From: Pseudorhodoferax sp. Leaf267
GTDB lineage: Bacteria; Pseudomonadota; Gammaproteobacteria; Burkholderiales; Burkholderiaceae_C
NCBI RefSeq assembly: GCF_001422405.1
Contig: NZ_LMMV01000001.1
Span: forward strand, 1,259,817-1,323,816
DNA length: 64,000 bases
Direction of reading: 5' to 3'
A program made the position numbers and the translations under genes. Numbering within the stretch: position 1 is the first letter of the stretch; each line of letters opens with the position of its first letter. Shown here piece after piece: positions 16,079 through 25,092 of this stretch. The notes beneath the pieces were generated by a model. It saw only the letters and a program-made list of their open reading frames with translations. It was not told where the DNA came from and did no database searches.

Positions 16079-18376
16079 CTAGTGCGACGAGCCATCAACG
16101 CCGTCGCCTTCCCGGACAACGAGGTCGTCGAAGATGCTGCGCGCGCCATGCTTGCCCTCCGCATGCTCGACCTTGCCCAGAGCCCTGGGTCCCCGCTTGG
16201 GTTCGGGCGAATTGGCGTTTGCGACCCAGTCATTGGCAAGCTTGGCTTCGCCGTCGATCCGCTCGACCACATCGACATCGGCGAGAAAGTGGCGCTTGAG
16301 CTCGGAGAAGGATTCCTGCATGCCCGCCATATGCTCATCGGCCCGTTCTGATGGGTCATGGCTGAGTTGCCTCTCGGACCTCAGGCTTGGCAACTTCGGC
16401 AGGAGTTCTAAACGCATGCGCTCGTCGAGCTTCGCTGATTCTTCTGGCTGAAGAAGGCCTCGAATGCCCGAGTTGCTGAGCGCAACCACGCCATTTCCCG
16501 AGATCGTGGCCTTGCAGGCTGCCGCGACCAACCGCTTTCGGTTCGCTTCCGGCAACAACCCGAATCGATGCAGTTGGACTCCCAAGTCCGACTGCGGTGT
16601 TGCGTAACGACCGATCTCCGGCTCGGAAACCCACTCAAGCAGCTCGGGCGCCTGTGCAAGGTACTGAGACAGAAACTCCTTGGAGCAGCGGTCTGCGAGA
16701 AACTGGCAGATGTTGCGCCGAGCCATCCAGCTACCCAGCCACTCCTGCTTGAAGGTCTTGCTCACAGCGTAAGAGCCCAGTCGCTCGGCCATCATCGCGA
16801 AAAGCGACTTGGGGACGACAAGCGCGTTCTGCAGGCCGACGTCACCGCAGGTTACCTGGGACAACAGACTCTCCGTGGCGCTGCCGCGGATATAGATCAC
16901 GAGCATCTCCGAGCTCTTGGCAAGGCTCGTCGCGTAGGCGTCGCCGATGGTTGGATGCTTGAAGCGCCATACCGTCTGGTCGTCGATGCAAGTGTGAATG
17001 ACAAGACTGTCGTTCAAGGCCTCCATAGCCTTGAGGCATTCGCCCAAGGTACTGCCCATCCGCTCCAAAGCCTGCGGCTCGGACTCGCGGAGCATGATAG
17101 GGCTTTCCAAGTTGCCTCGACGCATGTAGATCAACCCGAGAGCGGCCTTGCTGTGGTCGTCGAGTCCTTCGATGACATCGAGCAACAGCTGCTCACGCTT
17201 TTCCACGAATTGCTCAAGCGAGTAGCGGCTGAGGTAGAGCTTCTCCGTGAATTTCGGATTGGCCAAGCGTCGCGCGATCTCGGGCACGAAGCGAGGATGC
17301 GCTGCAACAGCGTCCAGATGCGGCACGATCTTTTCCACGAACTCCTGTGGCTGAGCCCCTAGTTTGAGATGGTTGTAAAGAATCTGCTCGCGCTCCGCGC
17401 TCGACAGCTCATGCACATCGATCACTACGTGGCTCTCGCTGACCAGAGGGAACATGCTGTCCTTCAGATCTTGGCGCGCTCGGTTGTAGATGTAGTCTCG
17501 CGAAGTCATGACGATCTTGGCACCTCGGCGCAGCATGGCATTGACCTGAGTCAGCTTACGGTTCCACTCGTACACGAGCAAAGACTCGTACTGCATCGAT
17601 CCGAATGCATCGTCGACCCAGAAGAACTGCGACGGCTCGTCCACATTCCAGCGCTCGACAATGGTCGAGGGGTCGTCGACCTTCACCACCAACGACTTCC
17701 AGCGGTCCGCCGACGCCATCGCGAGCATCGATGCAATCGTAGTCTTGCCTGCCGCAGGCTCACCGATCAACAACACAAAGCTGTGCGCATCAAGTGCCCT
17801 GACGGCTTTGCGATAGGCATCGGTGAGGACGACCTTCGCAAGCTCGTCCTTCATGGACTCCAGAACCGCATGCGCTTGCCTGTATGCCCTCTCATCCAGG
17901 ATCTGGCTAAGGTCCCCCAGGCCATAGACGCGAGGCACCAGCATGCGCAGACGGGCACTGCCAAGGATCTGGTCCTCGATCCAGGTCACGCCAAACACCA
18001 GCGCATTCTTCGCCCCGGCCTGCACGAATTCTGCCTGGATGCGGGCATCCTGCCGGCCCGTGACCCCGGCGTTCGTCATCAGGATGTAGACGTCGCACAA
18101 CCCCTGTGCAGCCAAAGCGCGCACCTTAGGAATCTCCTCGGCGACATCGGCGACGGTAAGTCGCCGTCCCGCGACCTTGGAGAACTTGCACTGGATGACG
18201 AACGTTCCCTTGTAGTCTTGCCCCGGCTTGGGGCTCCAATGACCTGCAAACGCGCCATCGCGTCCCGCATCGTTCGCATCAAGGAAAGACTGGACAGTTT
18301 GCCCGAGGACCTCCCGCGCGATGCTGAGACAGAGTTGCTGGAAGCTGTTCCAGCCCAGACGATGCAGTTCGTACAT
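16079..18376 (-). CDS. Mrr-like nuclease fused to an nSTAND NTPase, predicted antiphage sensor
   Basis: The 765-residue protein has an N-terminal restriction-endonuclease domain of Mrr type. GWNSFQQLCLSIAREVLG is followed by NDAGRDGAF and the catalytic strand FVIQCKF, giving the D...QxK active site (about residues 35-65). Residues 195-350 form a P-loop NTPase: Walker A GEPAAGKTT near 208, Walker B QFFWVDDAFG near 250 and a sensor strand KIVMTSRDYIY, which matches nSTAND3-type NTPases. The C-terminal 400 residues are helical and probably act as the ligand sensor. STAND-type proteins with nuclease effectors (Avs and relatives) recognise phage proteins and then cut DNA. This one is much shorter than classical Avs. 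It lies 143 bases downstream of the SIR2/SMC operon on the same strand, so it could be read with it or be a separate system. Confidence 0.78.
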   Translation of the reverse strand: MYELHRLGWNSFQQLCLSIAREVLGQTVQSFLDANDAGRDGAFAGHWSPKPGQDYKGTFVIQCKFSKVAGRRLTVADVAEEIPKVRALAAQGLCDVYILMTNAGVTGRQDARIQAEFVQAGAKNALVFGVTWIEDQILGSARLRMLVPRVYGLGDLSQILDERAYRQAHAVLESMKDELAKVVLTDAYRKAVRALDAHSFVLLIGEPAAGKTTIASMLAMASADRWKSLVVKVDDPSTIVERWNVDEPSQFFWVDDAFGSMQYESLLVYEWNRKLTQVNAMLRRGAKIVMTSRDYIYNRARQDLKDSMFPLVSESHVVIDVHELSSAEREQILYNHLKLGAQPQEFVEKIVPHLDAVAAHPRFVPEIARRLANPKFTEKLYLSRYSLEQFVEKREQLLLDVIEGLDDHSKAALGLIYMRRGNLESPIMLRESEPQALERMGSTLGECLKAMEALNDSLVIHTCIDDQTVWRFKHPTIGDAYATSLAKSSEMLVIYIRGSATESLLSQVTCGDVGLQNALVVPKSLFAMMAERLGSYAVSKTFKQEWLGSWMARRNICQFLADRCSKEFLSQYLAQAPELLEWVSEPEIGRYATPQSDLGVQLHRFGLLPEANRKRLVAAACKATISGNGVVALSNSGIRGLLQPEESAKLDERMRLELLPKLPSLRSERQLSHDPSERADEHMAGMQESFSELKRHFLADVDVVERIDGEAKLANDWVANANSPEPKRGPRALGKVEHAEGKHGARSIFDDLVVREGDGVDGSSH

Positions 18377-18519
18377 TTATTCGGCTACGCTGAAGTGCTC
18401 AGTGGCATGCGCCTTCGCGATCCGGCACGGAGTAGAAATCAAGCGGTACAAGTTGGCCGGCATTCTCACACCGGTGCCAGAGCCTGTGGCGCCCCACCCG
18501 CTGCTGAGAACGAACCCCT

Positions 18520-20961
18520 TCACGCGGCAATCGGAAAGGTCTCTTCGTAGCCAAACGCGCGCGGCGTCGCTACGGCGTCACCTTGAAAGTTGCGTGAGAT
18601 TTCTACCGTGATCAGACTGTCACCGGGAAACGCGGGGCTGAGTTCCAGTGTCAGGTAATCGAACAACGCGCGTTCGTGCACCGCGACCACAAGCTGCCGA
18701 TCCATGCTTTTGGATAAGGTGCGCAACAGCGCAGCGAACTGCGCGGTGTGCACGTCATCCATGGACTGCACCGGGTCGTCAAGGATTAGCCAGGGAAAGC
18801 GCACGGGGACCGAAAGATGCAGCGCCAGGAAGAGGGTCAACGCGGCCGTATTGAGATTGCCTTGGCTGAGCATCGCCCCCGGTGAGCCAGAGGGTGTGCC
18901 GGAGCGGTACAAGGTTTCGAGCACCGCCTCCACTTTGCCGCCGTCCGTGGAGGGCAGTTTAAAAGCTGGTACGAACTGTTCGGATGGTGCCAACCGCACG
19001 AACAGATCGCGCCACACCCTGTTCAGCGATGTGTTGAAAACCGTTTTGACGATCTCCGACCTTGTCCTGTCGGCGGCGGCCGCGATCTTCTTGGCCGTGT
19101 CTCGACGTTGGCTAGCAGCCTTCTCGGCCGCGAGCACCGTGGCTTGGCGCTTTTTCAGCGCCTGCTGATCGGCTTGCAGTTTGGAAGCTGTCTTCACGTC
19201 TTTTGCATGGAGGTCAAGTTGGGACAACACGGCCACCCGGTTCTTCAGCCGCTTCTCCGCAACAACTACCCGTTCGCCCGAAAGCCTTTCAGCCTCTTCG
19301 ATCGCGGCCTCCACGCTCGGATACGTGCTTATGCTCCGCCCCCCGCTGCGAACAAGATGCACCTCGATAGCGGGAAGAAGCGACTGCGACGATTCGTCAC
19401 GGCGACGCAATTGCGCAACCGCTTCGTGCGCCTTTGCGGCCTCGTCGATGAGATGCGTCCACATGCGAACGACCTCCCCCAACGATTCAAGCTGCTCCGC
19501 CGCTTCGGACATTTGGGTCGCACGCGAGGTCATCGCAGCGTTCTCTTCCGCGGACAAAAGGTTGCTGGAGGCACCCAGGCGCTCACGCTGCGCCGAAGCT
19601 AGGCGGTCGGCCTCCTCGGCTCGCTCCGTCGCAAGGCCCTGAAGCCGGCCAGCCTCGTTGGTCAGTGTCGCGATCTTCGCAGCGATGTGCACTGACAAGG
19701 GTTCGCCACCAACCTGCGCGAAGTCGCGGTCACACACCGGGCAATGATCCCCCCTCACGTGCGGCATAACCCCCGCCAACGCGCTGGAGAGCGCGGCGGC
19801 ATCGTTCGCCGCGACGGCCAGCGCATCGTTGATTTCCTTGATCCGTTTCGTGGAGCGCTCGATCGTGGTGTCCAGGTCCGTGATCCGCGCCTGCGCGGCG
19901 GCGCTTCTGGTGGTCAGTTGAATGCACCTCGCAGACTCTGACGCGGCGCGCCGCTTCGCCTCGGCGTGACTTGTCTCGGGTCCGTCATCGACCAGCGGAA
20001 CGTCCGCGAACACAGCCCGCACTGTCGCCACTACCGTATCGAGCTTCGCCCCAGGCCCCTCGCGCCAGTGCCGCAGCGCACCCGCGCAGGCCTGCGCGTG
20101 CCGCTCGTGGCTTGCGATGTCGCGGCTCGCGTCGTCGGCAGGCAGGGACTTCCATCGTTCTTCCAAGCTCCGCAACTCCGCCACCTGCCGGATGCGATCG
20201 GAAAGCTCTTGTTCTAAGCTACGGTCAGCTTGCAGTTCGACGCGTATCGCTTCTGAGTCAAAAGGCGCTTCCGCCTGCGCAACCTCGCCCCTCAAACCGG
20301 CAATCGACTCGCGGACGTCCCGCTCGCGATCCTGCGTCTCCCGCTGCAGAGCAGTCCGCTGCTCATCTAAGCGACCAATATCCTCTTCGATTGAATCGCG
20401 GAGGGTCTCCAGTCTTCTCTGGGCAGGCACGAGATTGCGCAGTCGCGCAACGTGGTGCGCGGCGTTGAGCCCGTCCACCAGCGCGTCAAGAGGGTCAAGC
20501 CCAAGAAGTTCCTTAACGAACAACGTCAGCGGCGACGTCGCCGATGAAGCCTGGGTGTTGTAGATCTCAAGCAAGCGCCCGAGAGTGGCTTGAGGAAGGT
20601 AGCAACGCTCGGAGAAAAAGCGGGCGTCCGCAGATTGCAACAACGGCTTGTCCTCGAACACGCCATTTCCGAAAGTGAGCGAGCCGTGTCCGACATCGCC
20701 TTGGCCAGTGGTGGTCGTCAGGTTGATCGAGCCGCCATCCGTGCCAAGCGTGGCCAAGTACGACTTGTACGGGTCGCCCGGAGCCGCTAGGTGAGAGATC
20801 TTGCCGGTCAGGCCCAGCTCAAGAGCGGACAGCACGCTGGTCTTTCCCATGCCATTCGTGCCATGGACCAAAATGACCTGCGCATGCAGCGGTATCACGA
20901 CCTTGCCGCGCAGGCTGCGAAAATTCTCGATTGTGAGAGAGTTGAGACGCTGCGAGGCCAT
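18520..20961 (-). CDS. SMC/Rad50-like ATPase (LmuB-like), third gene of a Lamassu-like operon
   Basis: The 813-residue protein begins with the SMC-family head: NSLTIENFRSLRG, Walker A HGTNGMGKTS near residue 36. Two long coiled coils flank a zinc-hook-like CPVC motif near residue 408 (GDHCPVCDRDF). The C-terminal head has a signature LSQGNLNTAALTLFLALHL and Walker B WLILDDPVQSMDD near residue 725. A rigid hook plus head in a three-gene operon with a nuclease or NADase effector is the layout of Lamassu (LmuB) and ABC-3C systems. There the SMC protein is thought to sense DNA ends or unusual DNA structures and release the effector. Its ATG overlaps the preceding stop (TGATG), so translation is coupled. 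ATPase and hook residues look intact. Confidence 0.82.
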   Translation of the reverse strand: MASQRLNSLTIENFRSLRGKVVIPLHAQVILVHGTNGMGKTSVLSALELGLTGKISHLAAPGDPYKSYLATLGTDGGSINLTTTTGQGDVGHGSLTFGNGVFEDKPLLQSADARFFSERCYLPQATLGRLLEIYNTQASSATSPLTLFVKELLGLDPLDALVDGLNAAHHVARLRNLVPAQRRLETLRDSIEEDIGRLDEQRTALQRETQDRERDVRESIAGLRGEVAQAEAPFDSEAIRVELQADRSLEQELSDRIRQVAELRSLEERWKSLPADDASRDIASHERHAQACAGALRHWREGPGAKLDTVVATVRAVFADVPLVDDGPETSHAEAKRRAASESARCIQLTTRSAAAQARITDLDTTIERSTKRIKEINDALAVAANDAAALSSALAGVMPHVRGDHCPVCDRDFAQVGGEPLSVHIAAKIATLTNEAGRLQGLATERAEEADRLASAQRERLGASSNLLSAEENAAMTSRATQMSEAAEQLESLGEVVRMWTHLIDEAAKAHEAVAQLRRRDESSQSLLPAIEVHLVRSGGRSISTYPSVEAAIEEAERLSGERVVVAEKRLKNRVAVLSQLDLHAKDVKTASKLQADQQALKKRQATVLAAEKAASQRRDTAKKIAAAADRTRSEIVKTVFNTSLNRVWRDLFVRLAPSEQFVPAFKLPSTDGGKVEAVLETLYRSGTPSGSPGAMLSQGNLNTAALTLFLALHLSVPVRFPWLILDDPVQSMDDVHTAQFAALLRTLSKSMDRQLVVAVHERALFDYLTLELSPAFPGDSLITVEISRNFQGDAVATPRAFGYEETFPIAA

Positions 20962-21545
20962 CAGTTGTCTCCCTCTTCCTGCAGCGCAGGAGCAATTGCG
21001 TTCTCCATCGCGCTGGAAAACTGCGCTTCCACTGCCTCCTTGCCAAGTGCGGCAGCGCCAACGACGGCCTCGACAAGGTCGGCCGTGACGTCCTGCGGAA
21101 GGAGCGCGCGAAAATCGTGTTCCCAACTCACTTGCAGCTCTTTCGTGCTGGGCTGCTGGAGCGGCAGGAGCACGGACAGCCAATCGCGGACAGCGGTCAA
21201 GGCCGTCGGACCGGAAGGCGCACCCAACGGAAGGACCCGGCAGACGTTGCTCATAGAACGCACGGTTTCTGCACTCACTTGACCGGACGTCAGCACGGCG
21301 GTGACCGGTCGTTTGGATCTCATGACGTCCAGGGCACGTGTGAAGGCAAGCATCCTGCGGATGACGGCATCATCCTGCGCGTCGCCCTTGACTTCGATCA
21401 CAACCACCAGATCGTTTGCTCGCTCACCGGCGACGAGCACGTGGGTGAAGTCGAACGAAATCGCGCCGACCTTGAAGGGCTTGGGCAATTCCCTGTAGCC
21501 ACCCTCACTTACCAGAAGGTCCACCACGCGGTCGCTGGTCGTCAT
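20961..21545 (-). CDS. Middle component of the SIR2-SMC operon, possible PD-(D/E)XK-like fold
   Basis: The 194-residue protein begins MTTSDRVVDLLVSEGGYRELPKP. Residues 25-80 read FDFTHVLVAGERANDLVVVIEVKGDAQDD, a strand-Asp...strand-Glu-x-Lys pattern like that of PD-(D/E)XK nucleases. The C-terminal 60 residues are helical and acidic. It overlaps the SIR2 gene by 4 bases (ATGA) and the SMC gene by 1 base (TGATG), so all three proteins are made in a fixed ratio. Position and size fit the middle component (MC/LmuC) of ABC-3C/Lamassu operons. Whether the ExK residues are catalytic or only a fold relic cannot be decided by eye. Confidence 0.65.
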   Translation of the reverse strand: MTTSDRVVDLLVSEGGYRELPKPFKVGAISFDFTHVLVAGERANDLVVVIEVKGDAQDDAVIRRMLAFTRALDVMRSKRPVTAVLTSGQVSAETVRSMSNVCRVLPLGAPSGPTALTAVRDWLSVLLPLQQPSTKELQVSWEHDFRALLPQDVTADLVEAVVGAAALGKEAVEAQFSSAMENAIAPALQEEGDN

Positions 21546-23275
21546 AGTGCCACTTCCTGCCGAAACCGTTCTCGGAGATCGTCCAGGTCGCGCGCATCGC
21601 GGAGCATCTCCCGAAGTCCTACGTAGCGAGCGGTCGCGACCCCGGTGCGGCGATGACCACTGGGACTGCGTGACTGCCGAGCCGTGACCCTCCCCGAGCA
21701 GATGACCACTACGTCTGCGTCCGAATCTTCGAATGCCTCGCACTCGAGCAGCCCGGTAATGGCGTCATCGTTCGCGGCGAGAAACACCCGGGCGGATCCC
21801 GTGGTCGAGGTCAGGCGTAGCGCTCCCGATCGGGCGTCCAGCGGGTCGTCAGTGGATGTTCGCCACGCGTGGGAACTTTCTTCGAATCCGATCAAGCCGA
21901 GGGCGGCCGCCGCCTCGCGCATGCCGGAGCCCTGATGAATCAGTTTGTCCTTGAGCCGTAACACTGGATCGCTGTCGATCGGGAAGTACCGCTGCGGGCC
22001 TTTCGCGCTCACCCCAGCATGATGTTGGTGCATCGCGCGAGCAAGTGTCGCCGCCAGCTGTTTCACATAGGCAAGTCGGTCAACATCACCTCCCGACGCC
22101 GCACGGCTTCTCAAGAACGAAATCCCGGAAACGATCGAGTTGCGCGCGACGCCATCAAGTCCAGGTGCCGTCACGTCGTTGGCCAACACCTTGAGCTTGC
22201 TGGACACCACTTGAAGCAGGAGGGCAATCAGCAGCGGCTTGGCGTAAGCCTGTATGCGCGCGGCTTGGCAGATCGCCGCCCTGTGCGTCTCGTAGGTGAT
22301 CTCGCCGTAAACGTTCTGAAGCAGGTTTCGGTGATCGTCGCCAAGTTCTTGCGCCGAAAACAGGACGGGAGTGGGCGCCGCGTCCCATTGCCAGCCCTTG
22401 TGCGCGTTCGCGTTTGCGAAGGTGTGCCGGATGTTCTCATCCTGCGCCGACATGCCGACCATCAACGTGCGCTGCACCTGAAGCATCGCACCCAGCTGGT
22501 CGCGCGCGATCTTAAAATCGTCGTTGGTCATCCAGGATGTGATCTGCGAAGTACGAGCGATCAAAAGACGGCGATACGGGTTTTCGTGGGAGATTGCACG
22601 GATGGCGCATCCATGGAACTTGTACAACGTCGCCACGGCCGCTGCGGGACTGCGCAGGTCTTCGCCGGTCACGGTAACCCTGTACGTCTCCGGATGCCCA
22701 AGCTCACGCACGCCCGCCTCCAGCAAACCGTCCCAGTTGGCGGACGCCAGTAGGGAGAACGCACCTTCCAGCGAGAGCATGCCAATGGCCAGGTGCTCGG
22801 CATCCGCATCCTGGCTGGCGAACGTGTTCGGAAAGTCCAATCCATCCCAGAGCAGATAGTCGAGCTTGCGGTCACCCACTTCGATGGACAGGACCGCGGA
22901 GTACTGATTCCAAAGTGCCGCAACAAGCGCCTTCAGGACCGGCCAGGACGCGGCGGATTGGCCAAGGTCGATACCCGCCATGTCCGCAGCTGGCAAGCCT
23001 GACATCCGGAACAGCTTCTCAAGCGCTCGACGGTGAGCGCAATCCGGATGGGGCGTGACGTTAATCCGAAGGAACTCGATCAACTTGGCAAGAACGCCAT
23101 CAAGACCGATGACACGATCGCGTGAGATGCCCGACCCGAGCCATAAGGTGTAGGAGCCTTCGCCGATTCCCTTCGCAACGGCAGCGAAGGGCCCGTCCAG
23201 CAAATCTAAGGTTTCTTGAATGGTGATCTTTGAGGCCGTCGTCAAGCCGTCTCCCCGGCCCGCGCTCGCGGGCAT
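21542..23275 (-). CDS. SIR2-domain effector of a Lamassu-like (ABC-3C) defence operon
   Basis: The 577-residue protein shows a SIR2-like NADase core. LWLGSGIS near residue 46 is the NAD-binding Gly-rich motif, SANWDGLLE near 178 corresponds to TxNYDxLLE, and YKFHGCA near 218 holds the catalytic His. A long helical region follows, and the last 150 residues form a separate domain that may dock on the SMC protein. SIR2 effectors in defence systems deplete NAD+ and stop the infected cell. The start is uncertain: ATG 23275 is chosen because upstream codons in the same frame (to 23608) belong to an unrelated truncated gene. It is the first gene of the coupled SIR2-middle-SMC operon. Confidence 0.78.
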   Translation of the reverse strand: MPASAGRGDGLTTASKITIQETLDLLDGPFAAVAKGIGEGSYTLWLGSGISRDRVIGLDGVLAKLIEFLRINVTPHPDCAHRRALEKLFRMSGLPAADMAGIDLGQSAASWPVLKALVAALWNQYSAVLSIEVGDRKLDYLLWDGLDFPNTFASQDADAEHLAIGMLSLEGAFSLLASANWDGLLEAGVRELGHPETYRVTVTGEDLRSPAAAVATLYKFHGCAIRAISHENPYRRLLIARTSQITSWMTNDDFKIARDQLGAMLQVQRTLMVGMSAQDENIRHTFANANAHKGWQWDAAPTPVLFSAQELGDDHRNLLQNVYGEITYETHRAAICQAARIQAYAKPLLIALLLQVVSSKLKVLANDVTAPGLDGVARNSIVSGISFLRSRAASGGDVDRLAYVKQLAATLARAMHQHHAGVSAKGPQRYFPIDSDPVLRLKDKLIHQGSGMREAAAALGLIGFEESSHAWRTSTDDPLDARSGALRLTSTTGSARVFLAANDDAITGLLECEAFEDSDADVVVICSGRVTARQSRSPSGHRRTGVATARYVGLREMLRDARDLDDLRERFRQEVAL

Positions 23276-23459
23276 GTAATTGGTTTGAATGATAGCGACC
23301 GTGCTGGGGAGATTTGCCTCTTCTCTGCGCAGGTACTCGTGTGGCGTGGGCGTCCAGTCATACCACCTCGAGCCAGCTGACGGAGTCGTCAGGGCGGGTT
23401 GATCTCGTCTGTTGGCTCGTCGTGAGGTCGTACCTGCCGACGGCCTTGTATAAATGACG

Positions 23460-23608
23460 CAGCAAGGCGCTGTTGTTTCTCCTTCACGCCGCACGAGCAT
23501 GGCCAGCGCGTTGTGGCCATCTGCTGCCGTGGCGCCGCACTCGACGCCTGCAACCATGCCGATGGTGATGTCGCCGCCTTCAGCGATGAGCGTCTCGATG
23601 TTCTTCAT
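23460..23608 (-). pseudogene. Truncated conserved ICE backbone gene at the edge of the defence insertion
   Basis: From ATG 23608 the frame reads MKNIETLIAEGGDITIG, then ADGHNALAMLVRREGET. This is the start of a small conserved protein I associate with ICE backbones (about 70-75 residues, continuing with a Leu-rich helix). After RREGET the sequence turns into unrelated codons (TAPCCVIYTRP) and continues open into the SIR2 gene. So the 3' half was lost, and the break near 23475 marks one border of the defence cargo. The family memory is moderate; the abrupt change is seen directly. Confidence 0.5.
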
Positions 23609-23829
23609 CCGCTGACTGCATCGGCCAGTGGCTGCCAGCGGTAAGGTGACCCGCTGGCCGGCCATTTTGCTGCCCACGAACATCCATGCCTTGTGGCCCA
23701 TCTCCAGTTCCGGTTCATTCTGCCCATGTCGGGCAAGAAATTAAGTTCTTCTACCATTGGCACGCGCTGTACGGCCGACGACTGCGCAGCGTGTACGGCG
23801 AGCGCCGCGCAACCGGTGAACTCGTCCAC

Positions 23830-24300
23830 GTGAGGTCAGCACGGTGTTGTCATCTCGGTTGGCTGGAGGTGGGCAGTGCTGAGTGGACTGTTTGGTCGCG
23901 TGGCGCGGTCGCCGCATCTCTTTCGGCCGCAGTCGTTGAACTGCCAAAGTCCAGGATCGACAGAGTCAAAACTAAAAGGACTGCAAGCCACTTCAGACCG
24001 GTCGTGCGCGCCACTACAGCTACAGGGGCGTCGCTGGCCTCAAGGCCGGACCAGACCCTCCGCTCGGCCTCGTGATGTTCAAATAGTAGAGCGACGACGA
24101 TCGGGATGACCGCAGGCCACTCCAGTGCGGTCGTTCGAACCACGCATGCTACGGAGCCCTCTGCGGCCGATAACTGGCCTGGACCACCCACCCGCTTTAT
24201 GGTGGCGACGGCGGCAATCCCTGAACAACTGGCGTCCAGGTTTGCTGCGCAGGCGACTAGCTGCAACGATCTTGCTCTAGCAATCGACGGCGGGTGCCAG
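23830..24300 (+). repeat. Non-coding stretch with two degenerate 57-base repeats
   Basis: Two related blocks lie at about 23981-24037 (GCAAGCCACTTCAGACCGGT start) and 24111-24167 (GCAGGCCACTCCAGTGCGGT start), about 130 bases apart. They differ at roughly a third of positions. Translated on the minus strand they give VVARTTGLKW and VVRTTALEW, but no believable protein surrounds them. This looks like a dispersed intergenic repeat family rather than a gene. Confidence 0.45.
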
Positions 24301-24482
24301 TCGCCATAAACAACAGCAGGCCGTTGTTGGCGCTCGACGAGGAGAGTTCACGTCCGGCGGCAGCCCCGAGCGGTCCATTCCGCTCGTTGCAGAAAGCGCG
24401 ACTTGGCGCACATTGGCAACAGCGCCCACGCGGGACATGCTGCGCGCAGCAATCTGCACCCGCGACTGCTCCGCCACTTGGG

Positions 24483-24737
24483 TCACGGGCACTCCTGCAT
24501 CCAACGGCGAATATCCTCTGCGCGCCAAGCCGTGATCGCGCCCGCGAGCTTCACCGGCTTCGGAAACTGGCCATCCTTGACGCGCCGCCAGACGGTCGCC
24601 CGGGACATCGGAATGAAGAGCAGCAATTGCTTCAGACGAAGAAAACCGGTGTCCGGGAACCGGATTGGCTCGACCAACCGGGCCGCTGCATCTGTTGCAG
24701 ACACTGCACTGACGAGGGAAAAACGAGAGTCGCGCAT
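24483..24737 (-). CDS. AlpA-like excisionase/transcriptional regulator
   Basis: The 84-residue product contains the AlpA/MerR-type winged helix: FLRLKQLLLFIPMSRATVWRRVKDGQFPKPVKLAGAITAWRAEDIRRWM (the recognition part is SRATVWRRVKDG, about residues 44-55, and W-R-x-x-D-I is the wing and C-terminal helix). AlpA proteins activate integrase genes or act as excisionases in phages and ICEs. The first 30 residues are poorly conserved, so the true start may be an internal codon. It lies between the backbone remnant and the AcaB-like gene on the same strand. Confidence 0.8.
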   Translation of the reverse strand: MRDSRFSLVSAVSATDAAARLVEPIRFPDTGFLRLKQLLLFIPMSRATVWRRVKDGQFPKPVKLAGAITAWRAEDIRRWMQECP

Positions 24738-25092
24738 GATCGATCCTGGAAGCCGGCGTTGCGCCAGCGAACATGGAAGACCTGCCCAGTCGCAGCTGTC
24801 GCGGTCACCAAGCGATGGCTGCCAAGGAACGCCTGCCTTGTCCGTCGCCGTGGGCGCTCCGCTGCCACGGGGACGTCATCCGCTCCCACACGGCGGCAGC
24901 ATGCGCGGCCGCGCGGCGGGTCGGAATGTCGAAACGTCGATCGGCGACGCGATCGGGACACGGAGGCAGGTGACGACTGCGACGTGCTGCTGCGCCTCAA
25001 GGCACAGTCAGCCGAACGTACTTTAGTCCTTGCGAGCCGAGTGGCGGGCTGCCGCTGTGTCGATGCTCCCAGAACCTCCGCGAATCCGGACG
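24738..25092 (-). other. Intergenic region between alpA-like and AcaB-like genes
   Basis: No gene is supported in these 355 bases. Bases 25088-25107 (GGACGCTATGGTGTGGCAAC, overlapping the end of the AcaB-like gene) match 17 of 20 positions of the repeat at 5411 and 31908. The region probably carries the promoter for the alpA-like gene. Confidence 0.35.
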
